From assembly GCA_041228345.1 (NCBI GenBank), contig CP166131.1, positions 1,357,001 through 1,421,000 of the forward strand: a DNA stretch of 64,000 bases. Reading direction: 5' to 3'. The position numbers and the translations under genes were made by a program. The DNA comes from Alphaproteobacteria bacterium LSUCC0396. GTDB taxonomy: Bacteria; Pseudomonadota; Alphaproteobacteria; Puniceispirillales; Puniceispirillaceae. The first letter of the stretch is position 1. Each line of letters opens with the position of its first letter. This document shows positions 37,049 through 47,198 of the stretch, one piece after another. The notes beneath the pieces are model-generated. The model made no database searches. It was given only the letters and a program-made list of their open reading frames with translations, and had not been told where the DNA came from.

Positions 37049-37941
37049 TCGCAGCGGCACATCGGGCAGCATGGTTGCGCTGGCTCGCCAGTGAAAAACG
37101 CTATGGCGCAAACACGCTTGATGCCTATGAACGCGATCTTGACGATTTTTCCAGCTATCTCTCAACAACGACGAATACGGCCGATGCACCGCTGTCACGT
37201 CAGCTATTTCGCGGCTGGCTTGCGGCAATGGCATCGCGTCAGCTGGCGCGCACCACGATCGCCAGACGTGTATCATCAATACGCAGTTTTTACCGGTTTT
37301 GCGGGCGTAACCGGTTGCTTGATGTTCCCGATCTTGGCTGGCTTCGTGCCCCGCAACCGCCGCGCGCCGTGCCAAAATCAATGTCACCGGATGATGCGCG
37401 CGCGTTGCTGAATGCAATTTTCGCGCGGCGTGGGGCTGACTGGATCAAAAAGCGCGACTTTGCCGTCCTCATGCTGCTTTATGGTGCTGGATTGCGAATT
37501 TCCGAGGCGCTTGGACTATGCCGCAAGGATGCCCCGCTTGGCGACTGGCTTCGCATTACCGGCAAGGGCGACAAGATACGCGATGTACCCGTCCTAAAGG
37601 CAGCAGCCGAGGCGGTTGATGACTATCTGGCATATTGCCCGTTTGATGGTGGGCCGAAAGCACCGCTGTTTATCAGCAGCCGCAACAAGCCGCTTGGCCC
37701 CCGTGCTGTGCAGCGTTTGCTTGAGGAGCTGCGTGTCGAGCTTGATCTTCCTGGTCACGTCACACCGCATAGTTTACGCCATGCCTTTGCCACGCATCTT
37801 CTTGGCAATGGTGGTGATCTAAGGGCAATTCAAGAATTGCTTGGCCATGCCAGCCTGTCGACAACTCAGCGCTATACTCATGTTGATGAGACGCACCTCA
37901 TACAGATACACCGCGATACCCATCCGCGTGCACGCCGATAG
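37045..37941 (+). CDS. xerC: Site-specific tyrosine recombinase XerC
   Basis: Resolves chromosome dimers at dif together with XerD. The protein has 298 residues: an N-terminal SAM-like core-binding domain (about 5-95) and a C-terminal catalytic domain with R151 ([10 protein letters not shown]), K174/K177 (GKGDKIRD), H242 and R245 ([12 protein letters not shown]), H268 (LGHASLSTT) and the nucleophile Y277. XerC is preferred over XerD because of the DUF484 neighbour. It is not part of an integron or phage; no attachment sites were seen. Confidence 0.93.
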   Translation: MIAAAHRAAWLRWLASEKRYGANTLDAYERDLDDFSSYLSTTTNTADAPLSRQLFRGWLAAMASRQLARTTIARRVSSIRSFYRFCGRNRLLDVPDLGWLRAPQPPRAVPKSMSPDDARALLNAIFARRGADWIKKRDFAVLMLLYGAGLRISEALGLCRKDAPLGDWLRITGKGDKIRDVPVLKAAAEAVDDYLAYCPFDGGPKAPLFISSRNKPLGPRAVQRLLEELRVELDLPGHVTPHSLRHAFATHLLGNGGDLRAIQELLGHASLSTTQRYTHVDETHLIQIHRDTHPRARR

Positions 37942-37989
37942 CCAGTAACGCAAGTCACCACTTAATGCAATTTTGATTTTGCCGGATGG

Positions 37990-39399
37990 CTAGATATGGA
38001 TAGCGCGCCCATCAACCGCCAGCGCGGCTTCTTTGACGGCCTCATTCAAGGTCGGATGGCCGTGACAGGTGCGGGCAATATCTTCAGATGACGCGCCAAA
38101 GGCCATTGCCGTGGCACATTCATGAATAAGGGTTCCCGCTTCATGGCCGATGATATGGACACCCAGAACCTTATCGGTTTTGGCGCAGGCAAGAATTTTG
38201 ACAAAGCCGTCAGTATGACCTTGGGCGCGCGCCCGGCTATTTGCCGAAAACGGAAATACGCCCTTGGCATAGTCGATACCCGCGTCGTTTAACGCCTCTT
38301 CAGATTTGCCAAGCGTCGCAATTTCTGGCGCTGTATAGACAATCCCCGGTACCAGATCATAATCGACATGACCGGGCTTGCCGGCCATCATCTCAACCGC
38401 AGCAACCGCATCTTCCTCGGCCTTATGCGCCAGCATCGGCCCATCAATCACATCACCAATCGCATAGATATCCTCGATGCTGGTTTCAAAACGCGCATCA
38501 ACCGCAATGCGGCCACGCGGCGTCATAGTGACCCCGATTTTTTCAAGCCCCAGCCCTTCAGTCGCTGGATGACGGCCAACCGAAACCAAGGCGATATCTG
38601 CGTCAATCGTCGCTTCATCGCCGCCATCAGCTGGCGTTACGGTCAGGCTAACGCCTTTTTTATCAGCCTTGGCCGACTTCACCGCTGTACTAAGGCGGAA
38701 TTTCAACCCCTGCTTTTTCGCAATTGTCATAAATTTCTTGGCAATTTCACTATCCATGCCCGGCAGAATCCGCGGCAGATATTCGACCACCTCGACCTCG
38801 GCGCCCAATCGCGCCCAGACAGTGCCAAGCTCAAGCCCAATATAACCAGCACCAATTACCACTAGTTTTTTTGGCAGCGTTTCAAGACTAAGAGCGCCGG
38901 TTGAACTGACGATGCGTTTCTCGTCGATGGTAATACCCGGAAGACTGGACGGGTGACTGCCAGTGGCAATCATGATTTTTGCCGCCTTATATTCGCCCTT
39001 ATCCTTGCCATCGCTGATGGTAACACTGCCCGCACCGGAAATGGTCGCACTGCCTTCAAGCCGGGTAATCTTGTTTTTCTTGAACAGAAAATCAATGCCA
39101 CCAGTCAATGTATCAACAATGTCACTTTTCGATTTCATCATCTGCTGCAAATCAAGTGACACCGAGCCAAGCGTGACCCCCATATTGCCAAGCGCGCCAG
39201 AGGCCGCACTGGCAAAATGTTCGGACGCGTTCAACAACGCCTTTGACGGGATACAGCCAACATTAAGACAAGTGCCGCCAAGCGTTGGCCGCTTTTCAAT
39301 ACAAGCGACATTTATCCCAAGCTGTGCCGCACGAATCGCGCCAACATACCCGCCCGGGCCAGCACCAATGACGATAAGATCAAAGCTGTTATCCTGCAT
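37990..39399 (-). CDS. lpdA: Dihydrolipoyl dehydrogenase (E3)
   Basis: FAD enzyme that reoxidises dihydrolipoamide of the 2-oxoacid dehydrogenase complexes with NAD+. The protein has 469 residues. The FAD motif GAGPGG is at 12-17, the redox disulfide C44/C49 is in GGTCLNVGCIPSK, the NAD loop is VIGAGYIGLELG, and the C-terminal catalytic pair is in CHGHPTLNEA. The position directly after sucB, 127 bases downstream, makes it the E3 of the 2-oxoglutarate complex, though it may serve other complexes too. Confidence 0.97.
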   Translation of the reverse strand: MQDNSFDLIVIGAGPGGYVGAIRAAQLGINVACIEKRPTLGGTCLNVGCIPSKALLNASEHFASAASGALGNMGVTLGSVSLDLQQMMKSKSDIVDTLTGGIDFLFKKNKITRLEGSATISGAGSVTISDGKDKGEYKAAKIMIATGSHPSSLPGITIDEKRIVSSTGALSLETLPKKLVVIGAGYIGLELGTVWARLGAEVEVVEYLPRILPGMDSEIAKKFMTIAKKQGLKFRLSTAVKSAKADKKGVSLTVTPADGGDEATIDADIALVSVGRHPATEGLGLEKIGVTMTPRGRIAVDARFETSIEDIYAIGDVIDGPMLAHKAEEDAVAAVEMMAGKPGHVDYDLVPGIVYTAPEIATLGKSEEALNDAGIDYAKGVFPFSANSRARAQGHTDGFVKILACAKTDKVLGVHIIGHEAGTLIHECATAMAFGASSEDIARTCHGHPTLNEAVKEAALAVDGRAIHI

Positions 39400-39468
39400 C
39401 TTGGGTTCCTTCTTGCTCGCGCCATTTACCCGGGATGGACTCTTTCGGCGGTTTGATGCCCCCTAATT

Positions 39469-39531
39469 TTACGGGCCTTAATCTTACCGGCCTTAATCTT
39501 GCGGGCCCAAATTAGATAGGCCCAAATTAGA
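39469..39531. repeat. Two interlocked tandem duplications at the sucB stop codon
   Basis: TTACGGGCCTTAATC and TTACCGGCCTTAATC are adjacent (14 of 15 identical). They run into two copies ending in GGCCCAAATTAGA, the last of which overlaps the sucB stop codon. This is a four-unit array grown by two different duplications. Confidence 0.8.
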
Positions 39532-40783
39532 CACCAACCAACAAGCGGCGTGGATCTTCGACCATTTCCTTGACCCGTGCGAGGAATGATACCGCCTCAC
39601 GGCCATCAATAATCCGGTGATCATATGATAACGCCAAATACATCATCGGACGAATTACAATCTGATCATCAATGACGACGGCGCGTTTTTCGATCTTATG
39701 CATACCTAGAATACCACTTTGTGGCGGGTTTAAAATTGGCGTCGACATCATCGAGCCATAAACCCCGCCATTCGAGATGGTAAAGGTACCACCAGCCATT
39801 TCATCAGGCGTAATCTTGCCATCACGGGCACGAAGGCCAAAATCTGAGATGGCGCGTTCGGTCTCGACCAAACTCATCTCGCCAGCATCCTTGATCACCG
39901 GCACAACAAGCCCTTGCGGCGTGCCAACCGCAACGCCGATATTATAATAGTTTTTATAGATAATATCAGTGCCGTCGATTTCGGCATTTACCGCCGGAAA
40001 TTCACGAAGCGCCTGAATTACCGCCTGAACAAATACCCCCATGAAGCCAAGCCGGACTTCATGCATGGCTTCAAAAGCATCTTTATAATCAGCGCGCAAC
40101 TTCATCAAGGCCGACATATCCACCTCGTTAAAGGTGGTCAGCATCGCCGCGGTATTTTGCGCCGACTTTAACCGTGACGCAATTACCTGACGCAATTTTG
40201 ACATGCGCACACGTTCCTCGCGCGCGGCATCAACGGCACGCGGCGTAACGCGGGGTAGGGCTGGCGCAACGGCGGGTGCAGTTACCGCGGCGGCTGGTGC
40301 GGCTTGCGGTCGGCTAATTGCGGCCAGAATATCGGCCTTGGTTAACCGGCCCCCAACGCCAGTTGCCGGGATATTTGCCGGATTTAGATTATGTTCTTCT
40401 ACCAGACGGCGAACCGCTGGTGACAGATCGGATGTGTCAATTGCCACTGCCGGCGCGGCAGATGCGGTAGGGGCTGAGGGTGCGGTAGGGGCAGCGGGCG
40501 CGGCAGATTCTTTTGCTGCTTTGGGCGCTTGTTTCGCGCCGACAGCACCTTCTTCAACCCGCCCCAATAGCGCGCCAACTTCAACCGTTTCGCCTTCCGG
40601 CGCGACAATCTCGGCAAGTTTACCGGCAACCGGTGATGGCACTTCCAACGTCACCTTGTCGGTTTCAAGCTCAACGATCGGTTCATCCGCTGCAACAGCA
40701 TCGCCAGCCTTTTTAATCCAGCGCGCAACCGTTGCGTCGCTTACAGACTCGCCAAGTGTTGGAACATGAATATCAACTGACAT
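39527..40783 (-). CDS. sucB: Dihydrolipoyllysine succinyltransferase, E2 of the 2-oxoglutarate dehydrogenase complex
   Basis: Core of the complex that makes succinyl-CoA. The protein has 418 residues: a lipoyl domain with lipoyl-lysine K43 in [10 protein letters not shown], an Ala/Pro-rich linker (about 85-120), an E3-binding domain (about 120-158; [19 protein letters not shown]), and an acetyltransferase-fold catalytic domain ending in [14 protein letters not shown] with the active-site His and Asp. The start is ATG 40783, because GGAGG at 40793-40797 is 9 bases from it; the GTG at 40792 is too close. A single lipoyl domain is normal for SucB. Confidence 0.96.
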   Translation of the reverse strand: MSVDIHVPTLGESVSDATVARWIKKAGDAVAADEPIVELETDKVTLEVPSPVAGKLAEIVAPEGETVEVGALLGRVEEGAVGAKQAPKAAKESAAPAAPTAPSAPTASAAPAVAIDTSDLSPAVRRLVEEHNLNPANIPATGVGGRLTKADILAAISRPQAAPAAAVTAPAVAPALPRVTPRAVDAAREERVRMSKLRQVIASRLKSAQNTAAMLTTFNEVDMSALMKLRADYKDAFEAMHEVRLGFMGVFVQAVIQALREFPAVNAEIDGTDIIYKNYYNIGVAVGTPQGLVVPVIKDAGEMSLVETERAISDFGLRARDGKITPDEMAGGTFTISNGGVYGSMMSTPILNPPQSGILGMHKIEKRAVVIDDQIVIRPMMYLALSYDHRIIDGREAVSFLARVKEMVEDPRRLLVGV

Positions 40784-40840
40784 TATAAGCACCCTCCTAC
40801 GGTACCTTGTCTTAAATTGCGCCAGATTATCAGGCGTTAT

Positions 40841-43795
40841 CTATTTCTTTGCCGAAGCTGTGTTTTTTGTTTTGCCTGCTGGTTTGCTTGGCGATAGGCC
40901 AAGCGCTTCATCTACCAATGCCTTTTGCTCACGGTTATGACGCGCCAGCGTCCCCGTCGCAGGCGATGCGGCCGCCGGACGACCCGTATATAAAAGCCGA
41001 CTCTGAGCCATATTGATTTCGTCCATAACCTCTTCGATAAAGTCGCGGATAAATGTCCAGCTGCCCATATTTTTTGGCTCTTCCTGACACCAGACAAGTT
41101 CCGCATTCGGGGTCTTTGCCAGACGCTTCATCACTGATTTATGCGGGAAGGGATAGAGCTGTTCAAGACGCAGAATTTCAATATCCCACGCCTCCGCTTC
41201 GTCACGTGCGGCCGCCAGATCATAATAAACCTTGCCCGAACACATGACGATGCGCCGTGCCTTACCATGATTAACCTTGGTACCTTTTTCATCAAGCAGA
41301 CGGTGAAAGCTTGTGCCAGGGCCCATTTCGGCAAGGTCGGAGACCGCTGCCTTGTGCCGCAACAGTGATTTTGGCGTCATCACAACAAGTGGCTTGCGGA
41401 AATTGCGGCGCACCTGACGACGCAGAACGTGGAAATAATTGGCCGGCGTGGTGCAGTTTACCACCTGCATATTATCCTCGGCACATAGCTGCAGATACCG
41501 CTCAAGGCGCGCTGATGAATGTTCTGGCCCCTGACCCTCATAGCCATGCGGCAGCAACAGAACCAGCCCGTTCATGCGTAGCCATTTTGCCTCACCAGAC
41601 GAGATAAACTGGTCGACGACAACCTGCGCACCGTTGGCAAAATCACCAAACTGCGCTTCCCACATGACCAGCGCATTTGGCTCGGCCTGCGAGAACCCAT
41701 ATTCAAATCCCATGACCGATGCCTCGGAAAGCGGCGAGTCGATCACTTCAAAAATTGCCTGATTTTCATCAAGATTAGTCAGCGGTGTGTAGCGTTCTTC
41801 GGTTTTCTGGTCGATAAAAACAGAATGGCGTTGGCTAAATGTGCCGCGGCAAGAATCCTGCCCCGATAAACGCACCGGATTACCATCAAGCACGGTCGCT
41901 CCAAAGGCCAGATGCTCGGCCGTTGCCCAATCAATGCCTTTGCCCGATGCAATAGCATCAGCGCGCGCTTTCAAGATGCGCAATAGCTTTGGATTCAGCG
42001 TCATATGATCCGGTGCTGCGGTCATCACCGCACCAATTTTGCGCAACCGGTCAAGCTCCACAGCGGTATCCCCGCGCCGCTCATCACCATGTGCGGCAAC
42101 CATGCCTGACCAACTACCTTCAAGCCAATCCGCCTTGTTCGGCAGATAGTTTGTTCCCGCCGCAAACTCATCATCAAGATGCGCAACCCGGTCTTCGATG
42201 ACCTTATTTGCGCCGGCCTCGTCATAAACACCCTCGGCAATCAGGCGCGATGCATAGATTTGTCGAATCGACGGATGCTCGGCAATCGCCTTATACATCA
42301 GCGGCTGGGTAAAGGCTGGCTCATCACCTTCATTATGACCAAAGCGGCGATAGCAGAATATATCAATGACGACATCTGTGCCAAAGGCCTGACGGAATTC
42401 AGTGGCAATCCGCGCGACATGAACGACCGCTTCGGGATCATCGCCATTCACATGAAAAATCGGCGACATAACCATTTTGGCAACATCGGTTGGATAAGGC
42501 GATGACCGCGAATAATGCGGACTGGTGGTAAAGCCGATCTGGTTATTCACCACAATATGGATCGTACCACCAGTGCGATAACCACGAAGCGCCGAAAAGG
42601 CGAAGGTTTCACCAACAACACCCTGTCCGGCAAACGCCGCATCACCATGCAGCAAAATACCCATAACTGCGGTGCGGTCAGCATCACCGCGCTGCTGCTG
42701 TTTCGCGCGAACGCGTCCCACCACGACCGGATCAACAATTTCCAGATGCGACGGGTTTGGTGCCATCGACAGATGGACTTCAACGGCGTCAAATTCACGA
42801 TCAGCCGATGCGCCCATATGATATTTCACATCACCTGATCCGCCCACATCTTCAGGATTGGCAGGGTTGCCAAGGAATTCGGAAACGATGGCGCGAAACG
42901 GCTTTTGCAGAACATTATGCAGCACATTCAAACGGCCACGATGGGCCATGCCGATCACGGCCTCGCGCAGGCCTAACTGGCTGCCACGTTTAAGGATCTG
43001 TTCCAATGCCGGTATAATCGACTCGCCACCATCCATACCAAACCGCTTGGTACCGGTGTATTTTTTATGGAGATAACGCTCAAACTCTTCGGCATCAACA
43101 AGGCGCTCATAGATCGCTTGCTTGCCCTTAACCGTAAAATCGGTCTGATTACCGATGGCCTCGATGCGCTCTTGTATCCACGCCTTTTGCGCCGGATCTT
43201 GAACATGCATAAATTCAACACCAATCGTGCCGCAATAGGTTTTGCGAAGTCGGCCAAGAATTTCCGTTAATGTTGCCGTTTCAAGCCCAAGAACATAATC
43301 AATAAAGATTGGTCGCTCCCAGTCATCGTCACCAAAGCCATAGCTTGCCGGATCAAGTTCGGGGTGAAGCGGCTTTTCCTCAAGCGCCAGTGGATCAAGA
43401 TTTGCCAACAGATGGCCGCGAATACGGTAAGCACGGATTAGCATTACCGCACGAAGCGAGTCCAATGTAGCGGCGCGCATATCTACAGCATTGATTTTGC
43501 GCCCAGTACCATGCGCCTGTGCCACAGCCTTGATCGAGGCATCAGCATCAACCGCGCCGACAACGCGGCTTTGCGGCCGACCCCAGCTTGGCCCGGCCTC
43601 AACATCAGCACCAAAATCACCGGCTTTGCCCAATTGTTCGAAATAGGCCGCCCAATGCGGATCAACCGATAACGGGTTTTCACGCCACGCCTTGTTCATT
43701 TCGGCGATAAAGGTCGCATTTGCCCCAGATAGAAGACTAAAATCGATTGCAGCGCCCATGACTACATCACCAATGTTAGAAGCAGTATCATCCAT
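40841..43795 (-). CDS. sucA: 2-oxoglutarate dehydrogenase E1 component
   Basis: Thiamine diphosphate enzyme that decarboxylates 2-oxoglutarate and loads succinyl onto E2. The protein has about 984 residues. The N-terminal E2-binding region contains NPLSVDPHW; GMAHRGRLNVLHNVL and the ThDP/Mg region GDAAFAGQGVVGET are in the first half; the transketolase-like second domain has ALVMWEAQFGDFANGAQVV and LLPHGYEGQGPEHSSAR. The ATG at 43795 is chosen; a GTG at 43807 is possible. It is followed by sucB, but mdh upstream has no sucCD between. Confidence 0.97.
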   Translation of the reverse strand: MDDTASNIGDVVMGAAIDFSLLSGANATFIAEMNKAWRENPLSVDPHWAAYFEQLGKAGDFGADVEAGPSWGRPQSRVVGAVDADASIKAVAQAHGTGRKINAVDMRAATLDSLRAVMLIRAYRIRGHLLANLDPLALEEKPLHPELDPASYGFGDDDWERPIFIDYVLGLETATLTEILGRLRKTYCGTIGVEFMHVQDPAQKAWIQERIEAIGNQTDFTVKGKQAIYERLVDAEEFERYLHKKYTGTKRFGMDGGESIIPALEQILKRGSQLGLREAVIGMAHRGRLNVLHNVLQKPFRAIVSEFLGNPANPEDVGGSGDVKYHMGASADREFDAVEVHLSMAPNPSHLEIVDPVVVGRVRAKQQQRGDADRTAVMGILLHGDAAFAGQGVVGETFAFSALRGYRTGGTIHIVVNNQIGFTTSPHYSRSSPYPTDVAKMVMSPIFHVNGDDPEAVVHVARIATEFRQAFGTDVVIDIFCYRRFGHNEGDEPAFTQPLMYKAIAEHPSIRQIYASRLIAEGVYDEAGANKVIEDRVAHLDDEFAAGTNYLPNKADWLEGSWSGMVAAHGDERRGDTAVELDRLRKIGAVMTAAPDHMTLNPKLLRILKARADAIASGKGIDWATAEHLAFGATVLDGNPVRLSGQDSCRGTFSQRHSVFIDQKTEERYTPLTNLDENQAIFEVIDSPLSEASVMGFEYGFSQAEPNALVMWEAQFGDFANGAQVVVDQFISSGEAKWLRMNGLVLLLPHGYEGQGPEHSSARLERYLQLCAEDNMQVVNCTTPANYFHVLRRQVRRNFRKPLVVMTPKSLLRHKAAVSDLAEMGPGTSFHRLLDEKGTKVNHGKARRIVMCSGKVYYDLAAARDEAEAWDIEILRLEQLYPFPHKSVMKRLAKTPNAELVWCQEEPKNMGSWTFIRDFIEEVMDEINMAQSRLLYTGRPAAASPATGTLARHNREQKALVDEALGLSPSKPAGKTKNTASAKK

Positions 43796-43829
43796 GAAAA
43801 AATTCACATTCCCTAGCGTGTCGAGGCTC

Positions 43830-43850
43830 GAATAGTCTTTCAGTCTATTC
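43830..43850 (-). promoter_or_regulatory. Dyad in the sucA leader
   Basis: GAATAG and CTATTC are 6-base arms around a 9-base centre, between the candidate promoter and the sucA start codon. It could be an operator or an mRNA stem; there is no direct evidence for either. Confidence 0.35.
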
Positions 43851-43871
43851 GTTAATTTCGGTATTTCAAGT

Positions 43872-43899
43872 CGTATAGGTATTTCCTGCCAAATGACAA
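43872..43899 (-). promoter_or_regulatory. Candidate promoter of sucAB-lpdA
   Basis: On the minus strand, TTGTCA (43894-43899) and TATACG (43872-43877) are 16 bases apart, about 75 bases upstream of the sucA start. This would give sucAB-lpdA a promoter separate from mdh. Confidence 0.45.
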
Positions 43900-43970
43900 T
43901 GAATCCGACATTGTTTTAGGCAAAAACTAGGGGCCGTCAACCGCCTAAAAAGATCAACCTCGACGAACAG

Positions 43971-43996
43971 AAGGCCGGCTTTAACCGGCCTTTTTT
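43971..43996. terminator. Hairpin between mdh and sucA
   Basis: AAGGCCGG and CCGGCCTT form a perfect 8-bp stem around a 6-base loop. The T-run of six is on the plus strand; the minus strand, on which both neighbours are read, has only TTCTGTT after the stem. It most likely ends mdh transcription, imperfectly. Confidence 0.75.
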
Positions 43997-44033
43997 GATG
44001 ATTTTAAATTGGCTGGCAAAAGCGCATTTATAC

Positions 44034-45008
<975 letters not shown>

Positions 45009-45162
45009 TCAAACCGTACCGCGCAATGTTACGAGCCTTTGCCCGTCGCGCCGAACACGTTTTTTGTGTACCTAACTATCAAATAACATACAAGCGCAAA
45101 CCGGCAACAGCCAGTCTTCACGCACTGATTTTCCAATGCGTTTTACTGGTAAGTTTTGCCCA

Positions 45163-45186
45163 TGAATTTACCGGTGAATTTACCGG
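45163..45186. repeat. Perfect 12-bp tandem duplication upstream of mdh
   Basis: TGAATTTACCGG occurs twice in direct succession in the zapE-mdh spacer, close to the zapE stop codon. Confidence 0.85.
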
Positions 45187-45192
45187 CAATTA

Positions 45193-46344
45193 TCACTGGT
45201 TTTGCGCCTTGCCACGCTGCGCCATTTCTCCTAGCCGCGATGCGGTGCGGGCAAATTCAAATTGCCACTGGTGACCCTGATAAAGTGTGGCAATATCCGT
45301 TTCAGCCGACGCAATCAAGAACCTGCCCCGATCATATAGCGCATCTATCAGCCACATAAAACGGCGTGCAACATGTTCGTTCGCATCATTAAATTGTGGT
45401 ACGTCGCTTAGCACAAGCCCGGCGAACCGGCCTGCAACCGCCAGATAATCACGCGCACCAAGCGGCACATCACACAGGCTGGCAAAACTGGCAAAACCAA
45501 CGTCGCCAGACACATTTTCGATCGTAATTTCACGTCCAGCCACGCGAATTATCTCGGCAGAAATTTTACCATCACCGGCAAGCTGGCGAAAGGCGGCGTC
45601 AAGCTGTGGCCCGGCGGCCTTGGCGGGAACGTGCCATGCTGGCAAATTGGCAAGAACGGTACCGCGCCAATCAGTGCCATCATCAAGTCGGCACATCTCG
45701 CAACGATCCTTCAAAAGCGCGATGAAGGGCAGGAACCGGTCACGATGCAGCCCGCCCTTATAAAGATCATCAGCATGGCGATTGGACGTTGCAACAACAA
45801 CAATTCCGCGTTCCAGCATACCAGAAAAAAGCCGTGCTAAAATCATTGCATCGGCAATGTCGCGCACTTCCATTTCATCAAAACAGATCACCGCACCACG
45901 CCGCGCCAGTTCGCCCGCCGCCGCCTCAATCGGGTCATCCGCGCCGTTCGTTCGGGCTTCATGGATAACATCTTGCGCCAGCACCATAAAATCATGGAAA
46001 TGTAGGCGCCAAATAGCGGGGCGATCCGGATCGTCAAGCCCTTGGGCAATCACCGCATCATGGAACATATCCATCAGCATGGTTTTGCCGCGACCAACCC
46101 CGCCATAGATATACAGCCCTTGAACTGGGTCTGATCGGCGCGGCATCAGGCGGCCAGTTATCCGGCGTAACAAAGCCGGCAAACGAGATTTTGATTGCGC
46201 CGCCACGTGCAGCTGGTCGATTAACTGATCAAGTCGCACCGCCATTGCCGCTTGAGCCGGATCATCATTTAGGGCTTTTCCAGCAACCAGCGCGGCCAAT
46301 TGCTGGCTTGGATAGGCACTATAATCCCGCTGGCCGTTTGTCAT
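45193..46344 (-). CDS. zapE: Cell division ATPase ZapE (AFG1 family)
   Basis: AFG1/ZapE-type P-loop ATPase; in E. coli it interacts with FtsZ and is needed under oxygen-poor or heat conditions, and mitochondrial relatives act in respiratory-complex turnover. The protein has 383 residues. Walker A GGVGRGKT is at 81-88, Walker B VICFDEMEVRDIADA, and the sensor region is VVVATSNRHADDLYK. It sits between sdhB and mdh on the same strand. This conserved alphaproteobacterial linkage to TCA and complex II genes suits the AFG1-like respiratory role at least as well as division. Confidence 0.92.
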   Translation of the reverse strand: MTNGQRDYSAYPSQQLAALVAGKALNDDPAQAAMAVRLDQLIDQLHVAAQSKSRLPALLRRITGRLMPRRSDPVQGLYIYGGVGRGKTMLMDMFHDAVIAQGLDDPDRPAIWRLHFHDFMVLAQDVIHEARTNGADDPIEAAAGELARRGAVICFDEMEVRDIADAMILARLFSGMLERGIVVVATSNRHADDLYKGGLHRDRFLPFIALLKDRCEMCRLDDGTDWRGTVLANLPAWHVPAKAAGPQLDAAFRQLAGDGKISAEIIRVAGREITIENVSGDVGFASFASLCDVPLGARDYLAVAGRFAGLVLSDVPQFNDANEHVARRFMWLIDALYDRGRFLIASAETDIATLYQGHQWQFEFARTASRLGEMAQRGKAQNQ

Positions 46345-46401
46345 AAGGATATACCGCCCCCGCGAATTATGCCCAACAGTGACCGCTGCCTTCAGGCAGG
46401 T

Positions 46402-47178
46402 TTAACGCTGGGCCATCTCGCTTTTAATACCGGCAATGGCCTTGCCCGGGTTCAACCCTTTCGGACAGGTTTTCGCGCAATTCATGATCGTATGACAACG
46501 ATAAAGCGAGAAGCTGTCATCAAGCGCATCAAGCCGTTCACGCTTTTGCTCATCACGGCTGTCAGAAATCCAGCGATAGGCCTGCAGCAAAACCGCCGGG
46601 CCAAGATATTCGTCGCTGTTCCACCAATAGCTTGGGCAGGCCGTCGAACAGCTAAAGCACAAGACGCATTCCCATAATCCATCCAGCTGTTCGCGCTCGG
46701 CTGGTGACTGGCGGCGTTCCTCGCCCTCAGGGGCGGCAGTTTCTGCCTTCAGCCATGGCTCGATAGAGGTCAATTGCCGGTAAGCATTGCTGAGATCGGG
46801 CACCAGATCCTTTACCACCGGCATATGCGGCAGTGGATAAATCTTCACATCCCCCTTTACGTCGCTGATGCTTTTTAGACAGGCAAGGGTGTTGGTGCCG
46901 TCGATATTCATCGAGCATGATCCACAGATACCCTCGCGGCAAGACCGGCGAAAGGTCAGACTGCTATCGGTTTCATTTTTGATTTTGATCAGCGCGTCCA
47001 GTACCATTGGCCCGCAATCATCAAGATCAATTTCGAAACTATCAATGCGCGGCTGGGCATCATCATCTGGCGACCAGCGATAGATTTTAAAGGTTTTTAC
47101 ATCGCGCGCACCCGCTGCCGCCTTATGGGTTACCCCACCGGTAATCTGCGAATTTTTCGGCAATCGAAACTCGGCCAT
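46402..47178 (-). CDS. sdhB: Succinate dehydrogenase iron-sulfur subunit
   Basis: Complex II electron-transfer subunit with three Fe-S clusters. The protein has 258 residues. The [2Fe-2S] ligands are C80, C85, C88 and C100 ([12 protein letters not shown]). The [4Fe-4S] and [3Fe-4S] ligands are in [16 protein letters not shown] and [15 protein letters not shown]. The first 25 residues are a family-variable extension. It follows sdhA by 20 bases and ends 57 bases before zapE. Confidence 0.98.
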   Translation of the reverse strand: MAEFRLPKNSQITGGVTHKAAAGARDVKTFKIYRWSPDDDAQPRIDSFEIDLDDCGPMVLDALIKIKNETDSSLTFRRSCREGICGSCSMNIDGTNTLACLKSISDVKGDVKIYPLPHMPVVKDLVPDLSNAYRQLTSIEPWLKAETAAPEGEERRQSPAEREQLDGLWECVLCFSCSTACPSYWWNSDEYLGPAVLLQAYRWISDSRDEQKRERLDALDDSFSLYRCHTIMNCAKTCPKGLNPGKAIAGIKSEMAQR

Positions 47179-47198
47179 TTTTCTTTCCTCGTCCTTAC

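Noticed and set aside
36974-37417. 147-codon frame opposite DUF484/xerC
   Set aside because: Antisense to two recognised genes, no motif.
40203-40769. 188-codon open frame opposite sucB
   Set aside because: It is antisense to the Ala/Pro-rich linker and lipoyl domain of sucB, and its Ala/Ser/Thr-rich translation has no domain; it reflects codon bias.
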